Below, in pieces: positions 50,120-60,247 of a stretch of 64,000 nucleotides of DNA. A model generated the notes under the pieces. It was not told the origin of the DNA. It did no database searches and worked only from the letters and a program-made list of their open reading frames with translations. The stretch is taken from NCBI RefSeq assembly GCF_900090225.1, contig NZ_FMHY01000002.1, forward strand, positions 1,302,001 through 1,366,000, written 5' to 3'. This stretch comes from Micromonospora eburnea (GTDB lineage: Bacteria > Actinomycetota > Actinomycetes > Mycobacteriales > Micromonosporaceae). The position numbers and the translations under genes are program-made. The stretch's first letter is position 1. Each line of letters starts with the position of its first letter.

Positions 50120-51832
50120 TCACGCCTGATCGCTGAGCGCCTGCCGTGCCACCTCGTGGAGCTGCCCGTCGGCGGTGGTGCCCTCGATCACCACCTCGGC
50201 CGACCGCCCCCGGTGGGTCAGCGTGGCCACCGCGTTGCCGAAGTACGGCCCGGCCAGCCTCCGCCACCGGACGCTCGGCCGGCCCACTCCGGCGGCGCGC
50301 GCGAGAGCCCGGGTGGCGGCGGCCGGCCCCGGGTTCCAGCCCAGCCGCATCAGCGGCCGCATCGCCGCCGGCACCTGGTTGTGGATCGGCGAGCAGGTGA
50401 GCTGGTGCACCGGTGTGTGGACGGTTCGGTCGGCGAACCGCGCCCGGGCCACATACGAGTGGTGCACGTCACCGGAGAGCACACTGATCGAGGCGGGTGG
50501 CGCGTACGCCGGCCCGGCGCCGACCCGCGCCCCGCTGCCGCCCGGGGTGCCGCTGCCCAGCCGGGCGAAGAGCTCGCCGAGGGCGTCGAACGAGCGCCGG
50601 AACGACGCCCAGTGTTCCAGGTCCAGGGCCCGGCGCAGCCACTCGGAGGCCTTCGCCACCCAGGGTCGGCGGGAGTCGGCGAGCTTCTCGTTCCACGCCT
50701 CGACGTGGTGGATGCCGGGCGGCAGCAGCCAGGGCAGCGAGGCGCCGACCACCAGGTGGTCGTAGACGCCGTGCGCGCGGTCGAGGAACCACGACCACTC
50801 GCCCGGCGGCAGCATCGCCCGGTTGCCGGACTCCAGCACCCGGCTGGACCGGTTGTCCAGCATCACCAGCCGGGTACGTCCCAGATTTAGGGCGTAGCTC
50901 CACTGGTACTGCACCGCTCTCCACCGCTCGGTGTCGTGCGCGACGTCTGCCTCCCGGTCGACCCGCTCGCCGAACTCGTGCAGCACACCGGTGGCGTCCT
51001 CGGTGGCGATGACCTTGGCGTACAGCGGGTCGGCGGCGATCTCGTCCGGCGAGAGGTTGCCCAGGTGCTGGTAGACCCAGTACGAGGCGAGGCCGCTGCG
51101 GATCCGCTCGGCCCACCACGGCTGGCCGCGCATGTCCGCCCGCCACGACGCCGAGGTGTTCCAGTCGTCGATCACCTCGTGGTCGTCGAAAATCATCACG
51201 CTGGGCACCGTGGAGAGCAGCCAACGGATCTCCGGGTCGCGCCAGGACTCCAGATAGAGCTTGGTGTACTCGTCGAAGCTGACCACCTGGGTGGCCGGGG
51301 CGCCCGCGGGCCGGCGCCGACGCCGCCTGAGCAGCTTGCGCACGGTCGGCGAGGTGACGTCGGCGTAGACCTGGTCGCCGAGCAGCACCAGCAGGTCGGG
51401 CAGGCCGGCGGGATCCGGGTCGGCGATCAACCGTCGGGCGTACGCGTCGAGCGCGTCCGGCGGCAGCCTCCGGGCGGTCGCGTGCTGGGTGGTCTCCCGG
51501 CACGAGCCGAAGAGCAGGTTCACCGGCTGGTCCCGGTCGTCGGCCGCCCGGGTCCGGATCACGCTGGGCGGGAAGCCGCTCTCCGGCACCGGCCAGGCGA
51601 CCTCGTCGTCGATCAGCACCTGGTAGGTCGTGGCGCTGTCCGGGGTGAGCCCCGTCACCACCACGATCGCGTAGTGGTGGTCGTACGCCGAGAAGGTCGG
51701 CGCGGTGCCGGTGGCGCCGCCGGCCGTGCGGACGGTGACCGACGCGGGCGCGCTGGTCTCCACCCAGACGGTCGCCCGCGTGCCGACGACCCGTCTCAAC
51801 AGCGGGCCGATGAGCAGGCGAGAGCTGGGCAC
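50120..51832 (-). CDS. Alkaline phosphatase D (PhoD-like) family protein
   Basis: A 570-residue metallophosphatase-fold protein. The N-terminal fibronectin-like part (residues 1-95: IGPLLRRVVGTRATVWVETSAP) precedes the catalytic domain with LLFGSCRETT, LLVLLGDQVYADV, MIFDDHEVIDDWN, VVGASLPWLLPPGIHHVEAWNE and ISVLSGDVHHSYVARA, covering the Fe/Ca-binding residues. No Tat or Sec signal is visible, so unlike classical PhoD it may be cytoplasmic. GTG at 51832 follows TCGGAGGTGCTCC. It heads a marR-MFS gene string. Confidence 0.87.
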   Translation of the reverse strand: MPSSRLLIGPLLRRVVGTRATVWVETSAPASVTVRTAGGATGTAPTFSAYDHHYAIVVVTGLTPDSATTYQVLIDDEVAWPVPESGFPPSVIRTRAADDRDQPVNLLFGSCRETTQHATARRLPPDALDAYARRLIADPDPAGLPDLLVLLGDQVYADVTSPTVRKLLRRRRRRPAGAPATQVVSFDEYTKLYLESWRDPEIRWLLSTVPSVMIFDDHEVIDDWNTSASWRADMRGQPWWAERIRSGLASYWVYQHLGNLSPDEIAADPLYAKVIATEDATGVLHEFGERVDREADVAHDTERWRAVQYQWSYALNLGRTRLVMLDNRSSRVLESGNRAMLPPGEWSWFLDRAHGVYDHLVVGASLPWLLPPGIHHVEAWNEKLADSRRPWVAKASEWLRRALDLEHWASFRRSFDALGELFARLGSGTPGGSGARVGAGPAYAPPASISVLSGDVHHSYVARARFADRTVHTPVHQLTCSPIHNQVPAAMRPLMRLGWNPGPAAATRALARAAGVGRPSVRWRRLAGPYFGNAVATLTHRGRSAEVVIEGTTADGQLHEVARQALSDQA

Positions 51833-51980
51833 GGAGCACCTCCGAGGGAGAATGTTTCACCGTTTCTACCCGGACGGCGGGTTCGGCACGCCTGGCTGCG
51901 GCGAGCGTATCGGCAGCTCGCTCGCGGGGACGGAGGCGGTGAGTGGGACGCCGTCGCCGGCATCTGACAGGATTTCGGGC

Positions 51981-53153
51981 ATGAAGGAATACCTCCTCAT
52001 CGCACTCGCCCTGCTCGGCGTGCTGATCCTCGGCGGCCTCAGCCTCGTGGTGCCCCGGCTGCGCCGGCGTGCCGAGGAAGTGGAGGCCGAGACCCGCGCC
52101 GAGGAGGAGCTGGCCGCTCCGCCGGTCGAAGAGGCGCCGGAGGTCTCCACCGGCGTGCTGGTCGAGCCGCCGGTGGTCGAGGCACCGGCGATCACCATCG
52201 AGGTGCCCGAGCCCACCGCCGGCCGGCTGGTCCGGCTGCGCTCCCGGCTGTCCCGCTCGCAGAACGTCTTCGGTCGGGGCCTGCTCGGCCTGCTCACCCG
52301 CGAACACCTGGACGAGGACGCCTGGGAGGAGATCGAGGACAGCCTGATCACCGCCGACGTCGGCATCGACGCCACCCGGGAGATCGTCGACCGGCTCCGC
52401 GAACGGACCCGGGTGCTCGGCACCCGCTCCACCACCGAGCTGCGTGCCCTGCTCGCCGCCGAGCTGGTCAACGCCCTCGACCCGGCCCTGGACCGGTCGC
52501 TGAGGACCGCCCCCAAGGTGGACGTGCCGGCCGTGGTGCTGGTCGTCGGGGTCAACGGCGCCGGCAAGACCACCACCTGCGGCAAGATCGCCCGGGTGCT
52601 GATCGCCGACGGCCGCACCGTGCTGCTCGGCGCGGCCGACACGTTCCGGGCCGCCGCCGCCGACCAGCTGGAGACCTGGGGCAGTCGGGTCGGCGCGGAG
52701 ACGGTGCGCGGGCCGGAGGCCGCGGATCCGGCCAGCGTCGCCTTCGACGCGGTCCGGCGCGGCATCGACACCAGGGTCGACACCGTGCTGGTGGACACCG
52801 CCGGCCGCCTGCAGAACAAGATCGGCCTGATGGACGAGCTGGGCAAGGTCAAGCGGGTGGTGGAGAAGCACGGCCCGATCGACGAGACCCTGCTGGTGCT
52901 CGACGCCACCACCGGGCAGAACGGCCTGGAGCAGGCCCGGGTCTTCACCGAGGTGGTGAACGTGACCGGCGTGGTGTTGACCAAGCTCGACGGGACCGCC
53001 AAGGGCGGCATCGTGATCGCCGTGCAGCGCAAGCTCGGCATCCCGGTCAAGCTGGTCGGCCTCGGCGAGGGCCCGGACGACCTGGCCCCGTTCGACCCGG
53101 CGCAGTTCGTCGACGCGTTGCTCGGCACCGAGCCGCTCGCCCGGGACGCGTAG
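51981..53153 (+). CDS. ftsY: Signal recognition particle receptor FtsY
   Basis: A 390-residue SRP receptor GTPase. An N-terminal transmembrane segment (MKEYLLIALALLGVLILGGLSLVV) is followed by an acidic linker, the N helical bundle, and the G domain. Its motifs are VVGVNGAGKTTTCGKIA, AADTFRAAAADQLE, TVLVDTAGRLQNK and VVLTKLDGTAKGG, with a GLGEGPDDLAPFDP closing loop. It binds Ffh (encoded at 62153) for cotranslational targeting. ATG at 51981 places the membrane segment at the N-terminus. Confidence 0.96.
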   Translation: MKEYLLIALALLGVLILGGLSLVVPRLRRRAEEVEAETRAEEELAAPPVEEAPEVSTGVLVEPPVVEAPAITIEVPEPTAGRLVRLRSRLSRSQNVFGRGLLGLLTREHLDEDAWEEIEDSLITADVGIDATREIVDRLRERTRVLGTRSTTELRALLAAELVNALDPALDRSLRTAPKVDVPAVVLVVGVNGAGKTTTCGKIARVLIADGRTVLLGAADTFRAAAADQLETWGSRVGAETVRGPEAADPASVAFDAVRRGIDTRVDTVLVDTAGRLQNKIGLMDELGKVKRVVEKHGPIDETLLVLDATTGQNGLEQARVFTEVVNVTGVVLTKLDGTAKGGIVIAVQRKLGIPVKLVGLGEGPDDLAPFDPAQFVDALLGTEPLARDA

Positions 53154-53160
53154 CCTCGAC

Positions 53161-54027
53161 GTGACGAGTGACGATCGCGCCTACGCGGGGTGGCGCGACC
53201 CCAGCCACCACCTGGCGCCGCGCCTCGGGAGGCCGTACGTGACCTCGCAGGAGATCCCGCTGCACGGCGGGAACGTCAGCACCGTGGTCCGGGTGGGCGA
53301 CACGGTCCGGCGCAACGCCGGCCCCTGGACCCCCTCGGTGCACGCGCTGCTGCGGCACCTGGAGTACGTCGGCTTCACCGGCGCCCCCCGCGCCCTCGGC
53401 ATGGACGAGCGCAACCGGGAGGTCCTGTCGTACCTGGAGGGGGAGTGCGGGGAATACCCGCTGGCTCCGCACTGGGTCACCGACGAGGCGCTGGTGACCG
53501 TGGCCACCATGCTGCGGATGTTCCACGACGCCCAGTACGGCTTCACCCCGCCGCCGGGTGCCGTCTGGCGTTCGTTCGGCCCACCCCCGCCGGACACCGA
53601 GGTGATCTGCCACCACGACGCCGCCCCGCACAACGTGATCTGGCGGCCGGACGGCACGCTCGGCCTGATCGACTTCGACCTGGCATCGCCGGGCGCGCGG
53701 ATCTACGACGTGGCGTACGCGGCCTGGACCTGGGTGCCGATCTTCTCCGACCGGGACTCGATCACGCTGGGCTGGAAGCGGCCGGACCGGCCGCGCCGGC
53801 TGCGGCTCTTCGCCGACGCGTACGGGCTGATCCCGCGTGACCGGCACCGCCTGGTCCGGACCATCCGGAAGCGGGTCGTGGATCACGTCGAGGGCATCCG
53901 GCGGATGGCCGCGGCCGGGGAACCGGCGTTCGTCCGGATCGTGCACAAGGGTCACCTGCGTCGCCCGATGCGTGACCTGCGGCTGATCGACTACGAGCGG
54001 CACGCCCTGGAGTACGCGCTGCGCTGA
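53161..54027 (+). CDS. Aminoglycoside phosphotransferase-like kinase
   Basis: A 288-residue APH/choline kinase-fold protein. The catalytic loop CHHDAAPHNVIWRPDG and the metal motif GLIDFDLASPG are intact near residues 148-175. The N-terminal lobe is short (GGNVSTVVRVGDTVRR). Such kinases phosphorylate small molecules; there is no basis for an antibiotic substrate here. GTG at 53161 lies 7 bases after ftsY. A terminator hairpin follows. Confidence 0.87.
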   Translation: MTSDDRAYAGWRDPSHHLAPRLGRPYVTSQEIPLHGGNVSTVVRVGDTVRRNAGPWTPSVHALLRHLEYVGFTGAPRALGMDERNREVLSYLEGECGEYPLAPHWVTDEALVTVATMLRMFHDAQYGFTPPPGAVWRSFGPPPPDTEVICHHDAAPHNVIWRPDGTLGLIDFDLASPGARIYDVAYAAWTWVPIFSDRDSITLGWKRPDRPRRLRLFADAYGLIPRDRHRLVRTIRKRVVDHVEGIRRMAAAGEPAFVRIVHKGHLRRPMRDLRLIDYERHALEYALR

Positions 54028-54034
54028 CCGAGCG

Positions 54035-54074
54035 GGAAAAGTGGCCGGCTCCTCCCCGGAGCGGCCGCTTTTCC
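54035..54074 (+). terminator. Terminator after the APH-like kinase
   Basis: A 17-bp stem with one bulge and one G-U (GGAAAAGTGGCC...GGCCGCTTTTCC) and TCCCC loop, followed by GTTTCC. Confidence 0.75.
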
Positions 54075-54098
54075 GTTTCCGGGCCAAGATCAGTGTTC

Positions 54099-54135
54099 TT
54101 CACACGCCGGAAACATCCCGTCACGGGGCGGAAAT
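54099..54135 (+). promoter_or_regulatory. GlnR box upstream of amt
   Basis: TTCAC-N6-GAAAC-N5-GTCAC-N6-GAAAT is a near-perfect match to the tandem actinobacterial GlnR site (gTnAC-n6-GAAAC repeated). It lies 115-150 bases before the amt start. In streptomycetes and mycobacteria GlnR activates the amt-glnK(B)-glnD operon under nitrogen limitation, and this site predicts the same here. Confidence 0.75.
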
Positions 54136-54249
54136 CGGGCGGTGCCGGTGGAGGAAACAGCCGGCGAGCAAGCTTCCGCGCAGCCGGCTGACGGGCGACG
54201 CTGCCACATCTCAGTCGGAGGGAGGACATCCACACCGAGAGGAGGCAGC

Positions 54250-55975
<1,726 letters not shown>

Positions 55976-55989
55976 GAGGCACAACCTCG

Positions 55990-58355
55990 ATGACCTCGTT
56001 GACCAAGGGGAACGCGTCCGGACATCCGGGCAACGGCGCCGCGAACCTCTTGATCAACGGGGTCGTCGGCGTACCCGGCGGGGTGGGGGCGGAGGCGCGG
56101 GGGGCGCGGGCGGACGCGATCGGCGGGTGGTTGGAGTCCTTCTTTCCCGATCGGGAGGGGGTTGCGCTGGTCGCGGTCGGGGGTTGGGGCGGCGGGAATG
56201 CGCGCCGTACGGGGATCTCGACCTGGTGCTGCTGCACGCCGGGCTGCCCGGCATCGAGGAGTTGGCCGCTTCGCTCTGGTACCCGGTCTGGGACGCCGGT
56301 CTGCGGCTCGACCACTCGGTCCGCACCGTCGCCGAGGCGCTCTCCGTCGCCCAGGACGACGTGAAGGTCGCCCTCGGCCTGCTCGACGCCCGCTACCTCG
56401 CCGGTGACCGGGCGCTCGCCGACCAGCTCATCGGTACCGCGACCGACCACTGGCGGCGCACCGCCGTCCGGCGGCTGCCGCGGCTGCGCGAGATCACCAC
56501 CGCGCGCTGGGCCACCCACGGCGAGCTGGCCTTCCTGCTCGAAGGCGACCTGAAGGAGGCCGCCGGCGGGCTGCGGGACGTGGGCATCCTGCGCGCCATC
56601 GCCACCGCCGGCGTCACCGATGCGCTACGCCCGGCCGTCCTCGCCGCCCACCGGCGGCTGCTCGACACCCGCGACGCGCTGCACCAGCAGGTCGGCCGCC
56701 GCGTCGACCGGCTCGTCGCCCAGGAACGCGACGGCGTCGCCAAGCTGCTCGGGCTCCGGCAACTCCAGCCCGGCGCGTCTGGCGCCGCGCCCCGACCCGG
56801 TGCCGCCATGGACGACGGGGACGCGCTGCTGCGCCGGGTCGCCGGGGACGCCCGTACCGTCAGCCACGCCCTCGACGACGCCTGGCGGGCCGCCGACCGG
56901 CTCCGCTCCGGCCGCCGCCGGGGCGGCGACGGGCGGTCCGTACGCCGCCCGGTCGCCCGGGACGTCGTCGAACACGACGGCGAGCTGGTGCTCGCCCGCA
57001 CCGCCATCGGCGCCCGGCCCGACCCCAGCCTGTCGCTGCGGGTCGCTGCGGCGGCGGCCGTCACCCGGCTCCCGATCGCCCGGGCCACCTGCGAGTGGCT
57101 GGCCGCGTACTGCCCGCCGCTGCCCGCGCCGTGGCCGCCGGCCGCCCTGGCCGCGCTGATCACCCTCCTCGGGGCCGGCCCCGGTCTGGTGCCCGCCTGG
57201 GAGACCTGCGACCGGTACGGCCTGGTCGACCGCTGGCTGCCCGAGTGGACCCGGCTGCGCAGCCTGCCCCAGCACAACCCCGTGCACCGGTTCACCCTCG
57301 ACCGGCACCTGGTGCAGACGGCGTACGAGGCGAGCCGGCACACCCGCGACGTGGACCGCCCCGACCTGCTGCTGCTCGGCGCGCTCCTGCACGACATCGG
57401 CAAGGGGCTGGCCGCCGACGGTGCCGCCGGGCGGGCCGACACCCGTGCGGACCACAGCGCGCTCGGCGCGCCGCTGGCCGAGGCGGTGGCCACCCGGATC
57501 GGGCTGCCCGAGGCCGAGGCGGCGCTGATCGGCACGCTGGTCCGGCTGCACCTGCTGCTGCCCGAGGTGGCGACGCGGCGCGACCTGTCCGACCCGAAGA
57601 CCGTCGCCGGTGTCGCCGCACAGGTGGGCGACACCACCACCCTGGACCTGCTGTACGCCCTGGTCCGGGCCGACGCCGCCGCCACCGGGCCGGCCGCCTG
57701 GTCGGACTGGAAGGGGCGGCTCGTCGCCGAGCTGGTCGCCCGGGTGCGTACCGCCCTGGACACCGGCGTGGTGCCGTCGCCGCCCGCCCCGGACCCGGCG
57801 CTGGTCGCGGGGCCGCTGCCGGTCGTACACCTCGGGGAGGACCGGGTGTCGGTGGCCGCGGCGGACCGGCGGGGCCTGCTCGCCACGGTGGCCGGCTGCC
57901 TGGCCCTGCACCGGCTGGAGGTGATCTCCGCGGACGCCGCCACGGTCGACGGCCGGGCCCTGGTCGAGTGCCGGGTCCAGCCGCGCTACGGCCTGGCGCC
58001 CGACCCCGTCGCGCTCACCGCCGACCTGCGCCGCGCGGTCGGCGGCGACGTCTCGGTCATCCAGCGGCTGCGCGGCCGGGCCCTCGCCGCCCGTGGCCAG
58101 GGCACCGCCGCGCCGCGGGTGGTCTGGCACCGCGACGCGGCCACCGACGCGGTGCTGCTGGAACTGCGCGCCGCCGACGCGGCCGGGCTGCTCTACCGGG
58201 TGACGTGCGCCCTCGACGAGGCCGGCGTCCAGGTGCGGGCGGCCCGCATCGCCACCCTCGGCGGCGACGTGGTGGACGCGTTCTACCTGGTCGGCGGCTG
58301 GCCCCCCACCGCCACCCGCCACCGCATCGAGTCCGCTCTCCTCGCTGCGGTGTAA
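55990..58355 (+). pseudogene. glnD: PII nucleotidylyltransferase GlnD, apparent single-base deletion
   Basis: The frame from ATG 55990 runs through the N-terminal helix region to VALVAVGGWG. The remainder, from GRRECAPYGDLDLVLLHAG through the HD domain (LLLLGALLHDIGKGL) and two ACT domains, is in another frame ending at TAA 58355. Adding one base near 56184-56186 (GGGGGTTGGGG to GGGGGTTTGGGG) gives VGGLGRRECAPYGDLDL, the expected GGxGRxEL nucleotidyltransferase site, and a protein of about 788 residues. A sequencing error is likely. If real, PII modification would be lost. Its stop codon is part of a repeat element. Confidence 0.85.
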
Positions 58356-58405
58356 GGAAGGGCCCCCTGTTAACGCCTCCGGTAGAGAAGGGTCCCCCTC
58401 TCACC
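58353..58405. repeat. GGGGCCCCCTGTTAAC element, copy 3
   Basis: It begins TAAGGAAGGGCCCCCTGTTA then ACGCCTC and GGTAGAGAAGGGTCCCCCTC. The TAA is the glnD stop codon. The first 27 bases differ from the 10877 copy (minus strand) at one position. It lies between glnD and the ABC transporter genes. Confidence 0.8.
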
Positions 58406-58492
58406 GATGGCCCGGGGATACGTTGCGGAGCGTAGGCGAAGGGCCGCTTGTGGGGGGATGGTGAGCGAGGCGGCAGGCGGCACGCTCGGGGC

Positions 58493-59395
58493 ATGAACCT
58501 GCCAGTGCACACCGAAGGGCTCACCAAACGGTACGGCGGCCTGACCGCCGTGCGGGACCTCGACCTGACCGTCCATCCCGGCGAGGTGTACGGCTTCCTC
58601 GGCCCGAACGGGGCCGGCAAGACCACCACGCTGCGGATGCTGCTCGGGCTGGTCCGCCCCACCGCCGGCACGGTACGGCTGCTCGGCCGACCACCCGGCG
58701 CCGGCCGGCTCACCGGGGTCGGGGCGCTGATCGAGGGCCCGGCCTTCTACCCGTACCTGTCGGGGCGGGAGAACCTGCGGGTGCTCGCCCGCTACGCCGG
58801 GGTCGGCGCGGACCGGGTCGCGTTGGTGCTCGACCTGGTCGACCTGACCGACCGGGCCGGCGACCGGTACGCCGGTTACTCGTTGGGCATGAAACAGCGG
58901 CTCGGCGTGGCCGCCGCCCTGCTCAAGGACCCGCGCCTGCTGATCCTCGACGAGCCGACCAACGGCCTCGACCCGGCCGGCATGGCGGACATGCGCACGC
59001 TGATCCGGCGGCTCGGCGCGTCCGGGTGCACGGTGCTGGTCTCCAGCCACCTGCTCGGCGAGGTCGAGCAGGTCTGCGACCGGGTCGGGGTGATCTCCCG
59101 GGGGCGGCTGATCGCCGAGGGCAGCGTCGCCGACCTGCGCGGCGCGGCCGTGCTGCGGGTGCTCGCCGACCCGCTTGACCGGGCGGCGACGCGGGCCCGG
59201 GAGCTGGTCGGCGCCGAACGGGTACGGGTGGTCGACGGCGGGCTGGAGCTCTCGGTCGAGCCGGACCGGGCCGCCTGGCTCAACGCCGAGCTGGTCGGCG
59301 ACGGGGTGGCGGTGCGGGAACTGCGTACCCGGGAGCGGGATCTGGAACAGGTCTTCTTCGACCTCATCGAGAAGGGAACGGCCGATGTCGCGTAG
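58493..59395 (+). CDS. ABC transporter ATP-binding protein (BcrA/CcmA-type)
   Basis: A 300-residue ATPase: VYGFLGPNGAGKTTTLRMLLGLVRP (Walker A), YSLGMKQRLGVAAALLKDPRLLILDEPTNGLDPAGM (signature and Walker B) and VLVSSHLLGEVEQVCDRVGVIS (switch His). The signature with LGMKQRLG is that of antibiotic- or peptide-resistance exporters of the BcrA type. It overlaps the permease gene by 11 bases, and a two-component system follows. That arrangement is typical of envelope-stress or bacitracin-like response units. Confidence 0.93.
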   Translation: MNLPVHTEGLTKRYGGLTAVRDLDLTVHPGEVYGFLGPNGAGKTTTLRMLLGLVRPTAGTVRLLGRPPGAGRLTGVGALIEGPAFYPYLSGRENLRVLARYAGVGADRVALVLDLVDLTDRAGDRYAGYSLGMKQRLGVAAALLKDPRLLILDEPTNGLDPAGMADMRTLIRRLGASGCTVLVSSHLLGEVEQVCDRVGVISRGRLIAEGSVADLRGAAVLRVLADPLDRAATRARELVGAERVRVVDGGLELSVEPDRAAWLNAELVGDGVAVRELRTRERDLEQVFFDLIEKGTADVA

Positions 59396-60206
59396 CTTCC
59401 GGGCCGAGGCGGTCAAGCTGCTCCGCCGGCCGGCGTCGTGGTTGCTGCTGGCCATCACGCTGGTGCTCGCCCTGATCTTCACCTACGTCTTCCCGTACGC
59501 CAGCATCGCCGGTGGGACGACCGGCCCGAACACCGACCGGACCCTGCCGATGCTGCTGCCCGACCGGCTGGTCGGGAACTCGCTCGGCGGCCTGCCGGTC
59601 TTCCTGGGCGCGATCGTGTTGATCCTCGGTGTGCTCACCGTCGGCGGCGAGTACGCCTGGGGCACCTGGAAGACCGTGCTCGCCCAGGGACCGACCAGGC
59701 TGGAGGTGTACGCGGGCAAGCTGCTCGTCCTGGCCGCCGCCACCCTCGCCGTGGTGCTCTCGATCTTCGCCCTCGGCGCGGTGGCGAGTGTGCTGATCGC
59801 GGTCGCCGAGTCGCAGCCGGTCCACTGGCCGTCGGCCGGCGACCTGCTCACCGGGATCGGCGCGGGGTGGCTCGTCGCGACGATGTGGGCCATGCTCGGT
59901 GCCGTGCTCGCCGTCGCGCTGCGGGCGGTGGCGCTGCCGGTCGGGTTGGGGCTGGTGTGGCTGCTCGCGGTGCAGAACCTGCTCGCCGCGCTCGCCGCGC
60001 CGCTACTCGACTGGGTGGCCCAGCTCCAGAAGGGGCTGCCCGGCCCGAACGCCGGGTCGCTGGTGGCGGCGCTCGGTGCCACCGCGGACACGCCCGGGGT
60101 GGCGGCGACGGTCGGCGGCGGGCAGGCTGCGGTGGTGGTGGCGGCCTATCTCGTCGCGTTCGCGGCGGTCGGCGGGGCGCTGCTGCGTCGACGGGACATC
60201 GGCTGA
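59385..60206 (+). CDS. ABC-2 type transporter permease
   Basis: A 273-residue membrane protein with about six transmembrane helices: a first helix ASWLLLAITLVLALIFTYVFPY, then a periplasmic loop, and helices at VFLGAIVLILGVLTVG, LLVLAAATLAVVLSIFALGAV, LLTGIGAGWLVATMWAMLGAVLAVALRAVALPVGLGLVWLLAVQNLLAAL and AAVVVAAYLVAFAAVGGALL. GGEYAWGTWKTVLAQGPTR is the usual cytoplasmic loop. It pairs with the overlapping ATPase. The last codons (GGGACATCGGCTGA and flanks) are tandemly duplicated after the stop. Confidence 0.88.
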   Translation: MSRSFRAEAVKLLRRPASWLLLAITLVLALIFTYVFPYASIAGGTTGPNTDRTLPMLLPDRLVGNSLGGLPVFLGAIVLILGVLTVGGEYAWGTWKTVLAQGPTRLEVYAGKLLVLAAATLAVVLSIFALGAVASVLIAVAESQPVHWPSAGDLLTGIGAGWLVATMWAMLGAVLAVALRAVALPVGLGLVWLLAVQNLLAALAAPLLDWVAQLQKGLPGPNAGSLVAALGATADTPGVAATVGGGQAAVVVAAYLVAFAAVGGALLRRRDIG

Positions 60207-60233
60207 GGCCGGCGGGACATCGGCTGAGGCCGG
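60192..60233. repeat. 21-bp perfect tandem duplication over a stop codon
   Basis: CGGGACATCGGCTGAGGCCGG occurs twice in a row (60192-60212, 60213-60233). The first copy contains the permease stop codon. It looks like a recent replication-slippage duplication; the histidine kinase start follows. Confidence 0.85.
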
Positions 60234-60247
60234 CGGGGAGGGACGGC

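Noticed and set aside
53161..54027. Aminoglycoside resistance gene
   Set aside because: Only the general kinase fold is visible. Actinomycetes carry many such housekeeping APH-like kinases, and nothing here indicates an antibiotic substrate.
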